A stretch of 64,000 nucleotides of DNA from Jeongeupia wiesaeckerbachi (lineage in GTDB: Bacteria; Pseudomonadota; Gammaproteobacteria; Burkholderiales; Chitinibacteraceae), in NCBI RefSeq assembly GCF_050916355.1, contig NZ_CP136946.1, positions 1,240,001 to 1,304,000 on the forward strand. Reading direction: 5' to 3'. The notes under the pieces are model-generated. The model was given only the letters and a program-made list of their open reading frames with translations, was not told the origin of the DNA and did no database searches. Position 1 is the first letter of the stretch; the number at the start of each line of letters is the position of its first letter. This document shows, piece by piece, positions 42,440 to 49,869 of the stretch. The position numbers and the translations under genes were made by a program.

Positions 42440-44110
42440 ATGCAAGTAGCACGACTTCGGCACTGGGGATTCAAACTGGCGGCCCTGGCAGGGCCGTATG
42501 CGCTGCTGCTGGCTGGCCGGCTGCTGATCGACAGCGCGTTCTCACCGGCGCGTTTGCTGTTCTCGCTGCTGGTCTATCTGACATTCGCCATCGTGCTCAA
42601 CCGCTGGGCGTCGGTCGGCGTCGTCATCGGCCTCGAGGGCTTCCTGACCCACGCCAACTGGGCCAAGGAGTCGCTGACCGGCGAAACGCTGGTCGCGCGC
42701 GACGTCCTGGAGGTGTCGCAAGGCGCGTCGCTGTCTAGCTATCTCGGCTGGGAAATGGCGGCGTTTGCGACGCTGTTCGTCATCGCGCTGGGCATCGGGG
42801 TGTGGAAGCGGCCGCGGTTCTCGTACTGGCGCCTGGCGGCCGGGCTCGTGCTGCCGGCGATGCTCGGCTTGCGGCTGGCCGATTCCGGCTCCGCCGGCAA
42901 GGCGGTGAACACGGTGCTGAGCGAGGGCTTCAACGCCCATTACCTGTCGTACAACTTCAACGAGAACGCCAAGCAGAACGGCATCTTCGCCCATCTGTAC
43001 TTCACCGCCGAGAGCATCAAGTTGCCGAAACGTGGCCCGCATGCGTTCTACGACAGCACGCCGGCCCCGCTCGATCCGGCGCCCGAGCCCGATGTCGCGC
43101 TGATCCTGTGCGAAGCGTGCTTCACCACCACCGACGACCGCTTCCGCACGCCGATCGCCGAACTGACCAGGCTGGGCTTCACCGAGTCGACCGCGATCAG
43201 CCCGGTTTATGGCGGCGGGACGTCCGAGGCCGAGTTCGAGCTGCTTGCCGGCCTGTCGTCGCAGGTGCTGCCTGGCGTCGATTACCAGAACTTCGGCCCC
43301 GATTATCGCGACGGCGCCGAATCGCTGGTGTCGCGCTTCCGCGCCGCCGGCTATCACACCACCGGCATCCACAACTTCTATGGCTCGTTCTGGAAGCGCG
43401 ATACGGTCTACAAGCATTTCGGTTTCGACGAGCAGCATTTTGTCGAAACCATGGCCTGGCACACGCGGACCTGGCCGTCCGACGCCTTGCTGTACCAGCG
43501 CGCGCTCGAGGTCTACGCGCGGCAGCCGGCGAAGCAGAAACAGTTCATGTTCCTGGTGACGGTGATGACCCACGGTGCGTACCGCAGCAGCGACAATGGC
43601 GAAACCGACTACCGCAACCGGCTCGGCGCCGCCGTCGCCGAGATGCAGAAGTTCGTCGCCGACCTCGAAAAACGCGCGAAGAAGCGCAAGCGGCCGCTGA
43701 CGGTGATCGTCGTCGGCGATCACAAGCCCTCGCTGACGGCGGTGTTCTACCGCAAGGGCGTGTTCGACGCCGGCTACTTCCGCACCACCGGCGCTGCCAA
43801 CGGCGATTTCCGTTTCGCCTTCAAGCTGACCCCGGCGCAGTATCGCGCGCGGGGCGAGGTGCCGGTCTTCATCAAGACCGGCGGGCTCAAGGGGCGCAAT
43901 GCCGATCCGGCGGCGCTGGCGGCACGCGTCGCCGAACGGCCGATGTTCTGCCTGGCGAGCGAGGTGGCGCGGCTGGCGAGCGGCAATGATCGATTCTGGC
44001 CGGCGCTGGCGGGGATCTGCGAGCGCAGCCCGGATGATCTGGCCAGACACGGCAAGGCGGCATGGCAGCCGGTGTTCCCGCTGCCGCTGTACGCCGAGCG
44101 CCTGTTCTGA
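42440..44110 (+). CDS. LTA-synthase-like phosphoglycerol/phosphoethanolamine transferase, membrane-anchored
   Basis: A sulfatase/alkaline-phosphatase-fold enzyme anchored in the inner membrane. The 556-residue product has about four N-terminal helices (near residues 12-30, 36-55, 96-118 and 128-146) and then a periplasmic catalytic domain from about 200. Family elements are VALILCEACFTTTDDRF with the likely nucleophile Thr, VYGGGTSEAEFELLAGL, GYHTTGIHNFYGSFWKRD and the metal-binding VIVVGDHKPSL. Gram-negative relatives add phosphoglycerol or phosphoethanolamine to envelope glycans. Which group it transfers here is unknown. The ATG at 42440 follows GGGAAAGC. It is a single gene between terminators. 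Confidence 0.82.
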   Translation: MQVARLRHWGFKLAALAGPYALLLAGRLLIDSAFSPARLLFSLLVYLTFAIVLNRWASVGVVIGLEGFLTHANWAKESLTGETLVARDVLEVSQGASLSSYLGWEMAAFATLFVIALGIGVWKRPRFSYWRLAAGLVLPAMLGLRLADSGSAGKAVNTVLSEGFNAHYLSYNFNENAKQNGIFAHLYFTAESIKLPKRGPHAFYDSTPAPLDPAPEPDVALILCEACFTTTDDRFRTPIAELTRLGFTESTAISPVYGGGTSEAEFELLAGLSSQVLPGVDYQNFGPDYRDGAESLVSRFRAAGYHTTGIHNFYGSFWKRDTVYKHFGFDEQHFVETMAWHTRTWPSDALLYQRALEVYARQPAKQKQFMFLVTVMTHGAYRSSDNGETDYRNRLGAAVAEMQKFVADLEKRAKKRKRPLTVIVVGDHKPSLTAVFYRKGVFDAGYFRTTGAANGDFRFAFKLTPAQYRARGEVPVFIKTGGLKGRNADPAALAARVAERPMFCLASEVARLASGNDRFWPALAGICERSPDDLARHGKAAWQPVFPLPLYAERLF

Positions 44111-44119
44111 GCCGCTAGC

Positions 44120-44148
44120 AAAAAACCCTCGCGATGCGAGGGTTTTTT
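44120..44148. terminator. Bidirectional terminator between convergent genes
   Basis: 13-bp stem AAAAAACCCTCGC/GCGAGGGTTTTTT with a 3-base loop. It is symmetric, so it serves both the rightward transferase gene and the leftward Dyp peroxidase operon. Confidence 0.95.
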
Positions 44149-44170
44149 CATGTTCGTGGCTGCACCGGCG

Positions 44171-45067
44171 TCAAACCAGCGTGGCGAGCTTTTCCTTGCT
44201 CGGCGCAAAGAACGCGCCACCGCTGACCGCACGGGTGTAATTGAGCAGGTGATCGACGCGGCCGTCGCTGGTCGGCGAGATCATCCGCGCCAGCATTCTT
44301 TCGAAAATCGTCGGCGTATGGCAGTAGCTGGCGAAGTACAGCCCGCGTTCGCCACCCGGTGTGCCGTAGGGCAGCGAATGGCGCAGGATCGCCAGTTCCT
44401 CGCCGTTTTCCTCGATCACCACGCGGCTGATGTGCGCGGTTGCCGGTTTGTCGTCGTCGTCGAGTTCCTCGTCATCATCGCGGGTCCGGCCCATCACGGC
44501 TTCCTGCTGCTTGACCGGCAGCTTCTGCCAAGCGTCGAGCCGGTGCACATAGCGCTGCGTATGGATGTAACTGCCGCCGGCCCAGTCACCGTCGGCCACG
44601 AGCGCGACGGCCGGGCGCTCGTCGGCGTCCGGATTTTCGGTGCCGTCGACGAAGCCGGTCAGGTCGCGGCCCTCGGCGCGGCGGAAGGCGGTGACGTTTT
44701 CGACCGGTTCGAGCCAGCCCGACAGGGCGTCGACGCAGGCATCGGCCAGATCGAACAAGCGGTCCTGGTGTTCGCCGCGCAGATGGATCAGCACGTCGGC
44801 GTCGCTGGCCGGCGCGGCGTGCACGGCGCCGGGAATGCGTGGGAACGCGCGCAATTCGGCCGGGCGCGGGCCGTCGAACACGTCGCCGAACGCATCGGCG
44901 CCGAAGGCGACGACACCGAGGCAATCCTGCGCCGCCAGCCGGGCCTGCAAGGTCGCCAGACATTCACGGCTCTTGGCATCGATGCGCCGGCCCAGACGGC
45001 GGCGCAGCAGGACGAAATAGGCGTGGGACGAGGCGAGCGGCAGGATGCCCGATTGCGGTGTAGTCAT
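44171..45067 (-). CDS. Dyp-type haem peroxidase (YfeX-like)
   Basis: Dye-decolourising peroxidases are haem enzymes that use hydrogen peroxide. The 298-residue protein has the distal GxxDG motif in TGFVDGTENPD (catalytic Asp about residue 140) and the proximal haem-ligand His in ATAHISRVVI (about residue 212). The conserved Arg lies in LAILRHSLPYG, and LYFASYCHTPTIFERMLARM is typical. There is no Tat or Sec signal peptide, so it is cytoplasmic, like YfeX. Its ATG overlaps the stop of the upstream esterase gene by 4 bases. The qor-yqiA-dyp order on one strand suggests an operon. Confidence 0.93.
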   Translation of the reverse strand: MTTPQSGILPLASSHAYFVLLRRRLGRRIDAKSRECLATLQARLAAQDCLGVVAFGADAFGDVFDGPRPAELRAFPRIPGAVHAAPASDADVLIHLRGEHQDRLFDLADACVDALSGWLEPVENVTAFRRAEGRDLTGFVDGTENPDADERPAVALVADGDWAGGSYIHTQRYVHRLDAWQKLPVKQQEAVMGRTRDDDEELDDDDKPATAHISRVVIEENGEELAILRHSLPYGTPGGERGLYFASYCHTPTIFERMLARMISPTSDGRVDHLLNYTRAVSGGAFFAPSKEKLATLV

Positions 45068-45645
45068 GCTTGTCCTTGTGCAAAGTCCCAGATGGCGGGC
45101 AGCCAGTCCGGGTAGTTTTGAAAGCCATGGTCACCGCCGTCGATGACGGTTTGACGGCAGCCGGCGTATTTGTCGACCGCTTCGCGGTAATCGAGCACCT
45201 CGTCGCCGGTTTGCGCCAGCAGCCAGTAGCGGCGCGGATCGCTGATGCCGCGTTCGAGCGATTTCAGCGTAGGCGCAAACGACGCGTCGATCACGTGATA
45301 CTCGCCGGTCTGGTAGTTGCGTTGCGGACCGAGGTGCTTGTTCAGCAGCTCGTACGGCTTGACCGCCGGGTTGATGAGGATGGCGCGGGTCCCGAATTCT
45401 TCGGCCGCCCAGGTCGCGAGATAGCCGCCGAGCGAGCTGCCGATCAGGCAGAACGGTGCGCCGCGCAGCCGGGCGATCGAGGCGTCGATCGCGTCGCAGG
45501 CAGCCTGTGGCGCCATCGGCAGTTGCGGGCAGTGGAAATAGTCGGCCAGCCGCTGTTCGGCCATCCAGACCGCGGTGTCCTGTGCCTTCTGCGAAAAGGG
45601 GCTGGAGAGGAATCCGTGCAGGTAAACGAGGTGGACCGGTGGCAT
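45064..45645 (-). CDS. YqiA-type esterase (UPF0227)
   Basis: A small alpha/beta-hydrolase of the YqiA/UPF0227 family, which hydrolyses short acyl esters. The 193-residue product starts VHLVYLHGFLSSPFSQKA, with the oxyanion-hole HGF. The nucleophile Ser is in CLIGSSLGGYLATWAAE and the catalytic His in VIDGGDHGFQNY. INPAVKPYELLNKHLGPQRN is typical of the family. The gene lies 3 bases after the quinone oxidoreductase stop and overlaps the Dyp peroxidase start by 4, which implies coupled expression. Confidence 0.9.
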   Translation of the reverse strand: MPPVHLVYLHGFLSSPFSQKAQDTAVWMAEQRLADYFHCPQLPMAPQAACDAIDASIARLRGAPFCLIGSSLGGYLATWAAEEFGTRAILINPAVKPYELLNKHLGPQRNYQTGEYHVIDASFAPTLKSLERGISDPRRYWLLAQTGDEVLDYREAVDKYAGCRQTVIDGGDHGFQNYPDWLPAIWDFAQGQA

Positions 45646-45648
45646 CGT

Positions 45649-46623
45649 TCAGGGTACCAGCAGCGTCGAGCCGATGGTGCGGCGCGCTTCGAGCTCGCGG
45701 TGCGCCAGGGCCGCGTCGGCGAGGGCGAAGCGCTGGCCGATGTCGGCCAGCACATGGCCGCGGGCCACGGCGGTGAAGTAGTCCTCGGCGGTGTCGAGCA
45801 GCTCCTCACGCGTGGCGGTGTAGTGGCCCAGCGTCGGCCGGGTCAGGAACAGCGAGCCTTTCTGCGCCAGCAGGTTCGGCGAGAATGGCGGCACCGCGCC
45901 CGAGGCATTGCCGAACGACACCAGCATGCCGCGCGGGCTGAGGCTGTCGAGCGAGCCGTCGAAGGTTTCCGCGCCGACGCCGTCGTACACCACCGGCACA
46001 CCGGCACCGGCGGTGATTTCGCGCACCCGGGCGGCGAAGTCGTCGACCCGGTAGTCGATGACGTGGTCGCACCAGCGGCTCGCCAGCGCGCATTTTTCAA
46101 CGCCGCCAGCAGTGCCGATCACCGTCGCGCCGAGCGCGCGCGCCCATTGGCAGGCGATCTGGCCGACGCCGCCGGCGGCGGCGTGGATCAGCACCGTCAT
46201 GCCGGCCTTGACCGGGAAAGTGCGTTTCAACAGGTATTGCGCGGTCATGCCACGCAGTAGCGTGCCGGCGGCGACGTCGTCGCTGATCGCCTCGGGCACC
46301 GGCACCAGCTTGGCGGCCGGCACGATGCGGTGCTGCGCATATGCGCCCGGCGCGCCGCCGGCGTAGGCAACGCGGTCGCCCGGACGGAATTCCTTCACGC
46401 CGTCACCGACGGCCTCGACCACGCCGCACGCCTCCTGACCGAGGCCGGTCGGCATCGCCAGCGGATACAGCCCGCTGCGGTGGTAGGTATCGATGAAATT
46501 GACGCCGATCGCGGTCTGGCGGATCAGCACCTCGCCAGCGCCGGGCGCTGCCAGCGTGACGGTTTCCAGCTGCAGCACGTCGGGATCGCCGTGCCGGTGA
46601 ATGCGGATGACTTGAGTATCCAT
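45649..46623 (-). CDS. NADPH:quinone oxidoreductase (zeta-crystallin/QOR type)
   Basis: A zinc-free medium-chain dehydrogenase/reductase that reduces quinones with NADPH. The 324-residue product has GVNFIDTYHRSGLYPLAMP and GLGQEACGVVEAVGDGVKEF near the start. The nucleotide site is LIHAAAGGVGQIACQWARAL, the AAxGGVG motif typical of QOR. The terminal part is RRTIGSTLLVP. There are no zinc-binding Cys clusters. It is the first gene of a probable operon with the YqiA esterase and Dyp peroxidase, which would make a small redox-defence unit. Confidence 0.93.
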   Translation of the reverse strand: MDTQVIRIHRHGDPDVLQLETVTLAAPGAGEVLIRQTAIGVNFIDTYHRSGLYPLAMPTGLGQEACGVVEAVGDGVKEFRPGDRVAYAGGAPGAYAQHRIVPAAKLVPVPEAISDDVAAGTLLRGMTAQYLLKRTFPVKAGMTVLIHAAAGGVGQIACQWARALGATVIGTAGGVEKCALASRWCDHVIDYRVDDFAARVREITAGAGVPVVYDGVGAETFDGSLDSLSPRGMLVSFGNASGAVPPFSPNLLAQKGSLFLTRPTLGHYTATREELLDTAEDYFTAVARGHVLADIGQRFALADAALAHRELEARRTIGSTLLVP

Positions 46624-46770
46624 GGGGTATCCAGCGTGTAGTCCAGAACGGCCGATTACATTCTAGCGAGGTCGCGTCGGGCGCGTCCGGCATTAGTCAC
46701 ACAGCATACGCCGATCGCGGGCGTGTCTCGGCGATTTGGCCGTTGTCGGCAAGCCGGGTCCGGTGGCGGT

Positions 46771-46784
46771 TTGACCTGGGTCAA
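46771..46784 (+). promoter_or_regulatory. FNR/ANR-type box upstream of nrdD
   Basis: TTGACCTGGGTCAA is a perfect TTGAC-N4-GTCAA palindrome, matching the FNR-family consensus TTGAY-N4-RTCAA. Its centre is about 50 bp upstream of a TATATT (46825-46830), placing it near -61 if that is the -10, a class I position. Anaerobic activation of nrdD fits. Confidence 0.75.
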
Positions 46785-46818
46785 GCACCGCCGATTTGGG
46801 ACGGCGAGCGCCGGTTGA

Positions 46819-46865
46819 ACACAATATATTGTGTCCGTTCCCAGCATATCCACCATATGTTGATA
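46819..46865 (+). promoter_or_regulatory. Tandem NrdR boxes upstream of nrdD
   Basis: Box 1 (46819-46834) is ACACAATATATTGTGT, a perfect palindrome matching the NrdR consensus ACACWATATATWGTGT. Box 2 (46850-46865) is a degenerate copy, CCACCATATGTTGATA, exactly 31 bp downstream, the usual three-turn spacing of NrdR pairs. Box 1 overlaps the probable -10, so bound NrdR would repress. NrdR is a known repressor of ribonucleotide reductase genes when dATP is abundant. Confidence 0.88.
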
Positions 46866-46887
46866 AATTGTTGATAGAAAGTTGATA
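46859..46887 (+). repeat. Three GTTGATA direct repeats with 11-bp period
   Basis: GTTGATA occurs at 46859-46865, 46870-46876 and 46881-46887, each exactly 11 bases after the last and ending 6 bases before the nrdD ATG. The first copy overlaps the second NrdR box. One copy per helical turn suggests a protein site on one face of the DNA, or a leader-RNA element. Confidence 0.7.
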
Positions 46888-46893
46888 GGCCCG

Positions 46894-48891
46894 ATGACTA
46901 CCACACCCCAGTACGTGATCAAGCGCGACGGTCGCATCGTTGCTTTCGATGCCGACAAGATTGCCCTGGCGATCGCTGCGGCCGGCCGCGCCAGCGGCGA
47001 ATTCGACGCCGACTGGGCGCAGGCGCTGTCGGGGACCGTGCTCAAGCGCCTGCCGGCCGGAACGACGCCGGCGATCGAGGCGATCCAGGATGCGGTCGAG
47101 GAAACGCTGCTCGTTTGCGACCACCTGAAGACTGCGCGTGCCTACATCGCCTATCGCGAAGCGCATTCACGGTTGCGCGCCGACACCCGCACCGTCGTCG
47201 ACGTCGGCGCCAGCATCAACGAATACCTCGACCGCTCGGACTGGCGCGTCAACGCCAACGCCAACCAGGGCTACAGCCTCGGCGGGCTGATCCTCAACAC
47301 CAGCGGCAAGGTGATCGCCAACTACTGGCTCAACCACGTCTACCCGCCCGAAGTCGGCGAGGCGCACCGCTCGGGCGCGATCCACGTCCACGATCTGGAC
47401 ATGCTCGCCGGCTACTGCGCCGGCTGGAGCCTGCGCCGGCTGCTGACCGAAGGCTTCAACGGCGTGCCGGGCAAGGTCGAGGCGACGCCGCCGAAGCACA
47501 TGGGTAGTGCCGTCGGCCAGATCGTCAATTTTCTCGGCACCTTGCAGAACGAATGGGCCGGTGCGCAGGCGTTCTCGTCGTTCGATACCTATATGGCGCC
47601 CTTCATCCACGTCGACGACCTGAGCTACGCCGAGGTCAAGCAGCACATCCAGGAGCTGATCTACAACCTCAACGTGCCGAGCCGCTGGGGTACGCAGACG
47701 CCGTTCACCAACCTGACCTTCGACTGGGTCTGCCCCGACGACCTGAAGGAGCAGATCCCCTATATCGGCGGCGTCGAGATGCCGTTCGCCTACGGCGAGC
47801 TGCAGGCCGAGATGGAAATGATCAACCGCGCCTATATCGAAGTGATGATGGAGGGCGACGCCAAGGGCCGCGCGTTCACCTTCCCGATCCCGACCTACAA
47901 CATCACGCCGGACTTCGACTGGGACCACCCGAACACCGAACTGCTGTTCGAGATGACCGCCAAGTACGGTCTGCCTTACTTCCAGAACTTCCTCAATTCC
48001 GAGCTGCAGCCGAATATGGTGCGCTCGATGTGCTGCCGGCTGCAGCTCGACCTGCGCGAACTGTTGAAGCGCGGCAACGGGCTGTTTGGCAGCGCCGAGC
48101 AGACCGGCTCGCTCGGCGTGGTGACGATCAACTGCGCCCGCCTGGGCCATGAATTCCGTGGCGACGAGGCCGCGCTGTTTGCTCGCGTCGATACGCTGAT
48201 GGACATCGGCAAGACCTCGCTCGAACTCAAGCGCAAGGTGATCCAGCGGCTGATCGACAACGGCCTGTATCCGTACACCAAGCGCTACCTCGGTACCTTG
48301 CGCAACCACTTCAGCACGCTGGGGGTCAACGGCGTCAACGAGATGATCCGCAACTTCAGCGGCGACGCCTTCGACATCACCGATCCGCGCGGCCATGCGA
48401 TGGCGGTGAAGCTGCTCGACCACATCCGCGCGCGGATGACCGAGTTCCAGGAGGAAACCGGCCACCTGTACAACCTCGAAGCGACGCCGGCCGAAGGCAC
48501 GACCTACCGCTTCGCCCGCGAAGACAGGAAGCGCTATCCGGACATCATTCAGGCCGGTACGTCCGAACAGCCTTACTACACCAACTCGAGCCAGCTGCCT
48601 GTTGGCTTCACCGACGATCCGTTCGAAGCGCTGTCGCGTCAGGACGAGCTGCAACGCAAGTACACCGGCGGCACCGTGCTGCATCTGTATATGAACGAGG
48701 CGGTGTCGAGCGCGGCGGCGTGCAAGGCGCTGGTGAAAAAATCGCTGTCGACCTTCCGCCTGCCGTACCTGACGGTGACGCCGACGTTTTCGGTCTGCCC
48801 GACCCACGGCTATCTCGCCGGCCACCACGAATTCTGCCCGAAGTGCGATGCCGAGCTGATCGCCAAGAAGACCGCAGCCTGCTGCGACTGA
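46894..48891 (+). CDS. nrdD: Anaerobic ribonucleotide reductase, catalytic chain lacking the glycyl-radical segment
   Basis: NrdD reduces ribonucleoside triphosphates to deoxy forms without oxygen. The 665-residue chain has the N-terminal ATP-cone (YVIKRDGRIVAFDADKIALA), then the barrel domain (GHMGSAVG-like KHMGSAVGQIVNFLGTLQNE, NLTFDWVCPDDL, FPIPTYNITPDFDW). A Cys pair at about 380-381 in MCCRLQ lies where the active-site radical Cys is expected. The C-terminus carries a zinc-type motif CPTHGYLAGHHEFCPKC (about 635-651) and then stops at ACCD. The RVxGY glycyl-radical loop that normally follows in the same chain is missing; it is encoded by the separate gene 50 bases downstream. ATG 46894 is chosen over an in-frame TTG at 46882. 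Confidence 0.95.
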   Translation: MTTTPQYVIKRDGRIVAFDADKIALAIAAAGRASGEFDADWAQALSGTVLKRLPAGTTPAIEAIQDAVEETLLVCDHLKTARAYIAYREAHSRLRADTRTVVDVGASINEYLDRSDWRVNANANQGYSLGGLILNTSGKVIANYWLNHVYPPEVGEAHRSGAIHVHDLDMLAGYCAGWSLRRLLTEGFNGVPGKVEATPPKHMGSAVGQIVNFLGTLQNEWAGAQAFSSFDTYMAPFIHVDDLSYAEVKQHIQELIYNLNVPSRWGTQTPFTNLTFDWVCPDDLKEQIPYIGGVEMPFAYGELQAEMEMINRAYIEVMMEGDAKGRAFTFPIPTYNITPDFDWDHPNTELLFEMTAKYGLPYFQNFLNSELQPNMVRSMCCRLQLDLRELLKRGNGLFGSAEQTGSLGVVTINCARLGHEFRGDEAALFARVDTLMDIGKTSLELKRKVIQRLIDNGLYPYTKRYLGTLRNHFSTLGVNGVNEMIRNFSGDAFDITDPRGHAMAVKLLDHIRARMTEFQEETGHLYNLEATPAEGTTYRFAREDRKRYPDIIQAGTSEQPYYTNSSQLPVGFTDDPFEALSRQDELQRKYTGGTVLHLYMNEAVSSAAACKALVKKSLSTFRLPYLTVTPTFSVCPTHGYLAGHHEFCPKCDAELIAKKTAACCD

Positions 48892-48941
48892 ACCACGTGC
48901 GGCCTGCTCCGGCGGCCACTCAATAATCCCCAGGAAAAAAC

Positions 48942-49127
48942 ATGACCGATCTTGCCATCCAGACCCGGCTCGCCACCGCCGACGTGCAACTGCGCGATGA
49001 AGAACGCACCCGCTGCGAAGTGTGGACGCGGGTGATGGGCTATCACCGCCCGGTGACGAGTTTCAACACCGGCAAGCAGGGCGAGTTTGCCGAGCGGACC
49101 TTCTTCAACGAGCCGGGCCGTGGCTGA
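48942..49127 (+). CDS. Detached glycyl-radical domain of class III ribonucleotide reductase
   Basis: A 61-residue protein whose second half, RTRCEVWTRVMGYHRPVTSF and the following NTGKQGEFAERTFF, is the glycyl-radical region normally at the C-terminus of NrdD. The radical site is Gly33 in RVMGY. The N-terminal 18 residues (MTDLAIQTRLATADVQLR) are a short helix with no equivalent motif. It has its own ATG and a good ribosome site (AGGA 6 bases upstream), and lies 50 bases after the nrdD stop, so it is a true separate gene and not a simple frameshift. It ends overlapping the nrdG start by 8 bases. It should dock into NrdD as an exchangeable radical subunit. Confidence 0.85.
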   Translation: MTDLAIQTRLATADVQLRDEERTRCEVWTRVMGYHRPVTSFNTGKQGEFAERTFFNEPGRG

Positions 49128-49869
49128 GGCTGTAGCGCGGATCGCGCATCAGACCCGCGATCTGCCAAACCCGCCGAAGATCGGCGGGTTTGTGCCGTTT
49201 TCGAGCTGCGATTACCCGGGCGAACTGGCGTGCGTGGTCTTCCTGTCCGGCTGCCCGTGGCGCTGCCATTACTGCCACAACCCGCATCTGCAGCAACGCA
49301 AGCAGCTGCCCGGCGTGCCGGTCTGGGCCGAGCTGCTCGTCTGGCTCGAGCAGCGGCGCGGCCTCTTGGATGCGGTGGTGTTCTGCGGCGGCGAGCCGCT
49401 GGCCGAAAAGCACCTGCCGGCGATGCTGCGCGACGTGAAGGCGATGGGCTTCAAGGCCGCGCTGCACACCGGCGGCGCCTATCCGGCGCGGCTGGCGCAC
49501 TGCCTGCCGTATCTCGACTGGGTCGGTTTCGACGTCAAGACCGGCTTTGCCGATTACCCGCAGGTGACGCTGGTGCCGAACAGCGGCGACCCGGCACGCT
49601 CGTCCTTGCAGCAGCTGATCGAATCGGCTGTCGCGTTCGAATGCCGGACGACGATCCACCCGCAGCTGCACGACGAGGCGGCGCTGCTGGCGCTGGGGGA
49701 TACGCTGGCCGGGCTTGGCGTGCGGGATTACGCCTTGCAGCGCTACCGGCCGCAGGGTTGCCAGTCGGCGCTGCTGGGCAGCAATCCGCTACCGGCCGCT
49801 TACCCGTCCGCCACGATGGCGGCGTCGCTGGCGCAGCGGTTTGCCCGCTTTAGCATCCGCAACGCCTGA
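49120..49869 (+). CDS. nrdG: Anaerobic ribonucleotide reductase activase NrdG (radical SAM)
   Basis: NrdG uses a 4Fe-4S cluster and S-adenosylmethionine to make the glycyl radical on NrdD, here presumably on the separate 61-residue protein. The 249-residue product has KIGGFVPFSSCDYPGELACV and the radical SAM cluster motif SGCPWRCHYCHNP (CxxxCxxC), followed by VVFCGGEPLAEKHLP. The start is taken as GTG 49120, which overlaps the stop of the radical-domain gene. An ATG at 49087 would lie inside that gene in another frame. A strong perfect hairpin lies within codons 16-24. The stop abuts the convergent sulP stop with no gap. Confidence 0.93.
   Translation: MAEAVARIAHQTRDLPNPPKIGGFVPFSSCDYPGELACVVFLSGCPWRCHYCHNPHLQQRKQLPGVPVWAELLVWLEQRRGLLDAVVFCGGEPLAEKHLPAMLRDVKAMGFKAALHTGGAYPARLAHCLPYLDWVGFDVKTGFADYPQVTLVPNSGDPARSSLQQLIESAVAFECRTTIHPQLHDEAALLALGDTLAGLGVRDYALQRYRPQGCQSALLGSNPLPAAYPSATMAASLAQRFARFSIRNA
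49167..49191 (+). repeat. Perfect 11-bp hairpin within the start of nrdG
   Basis: AAACCCGCCGA (49167-49177) and TCGGCGGGTTT (49181-49191) form an uninterrupted stem with an AGA loop, only 47 bases into nrdG. It looks like an intrinsic terminator core but has just TTT after the stem. It encodes part of NPPKIGGF, which is conserved, so it may also be coincidental coding constraint. Confidence 0.6.

Noticed and set aside
48880..48945. Frameshift or sequencing error as the explanation for the short NrdD
   Set aside because: The main frame stops, then 50 bases with a clear AGGA ribosome site precede a new ATG, and the small protein has its own N-terminal helix. A single-base change would not restore a sensible junction. 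Still worth resequencing.
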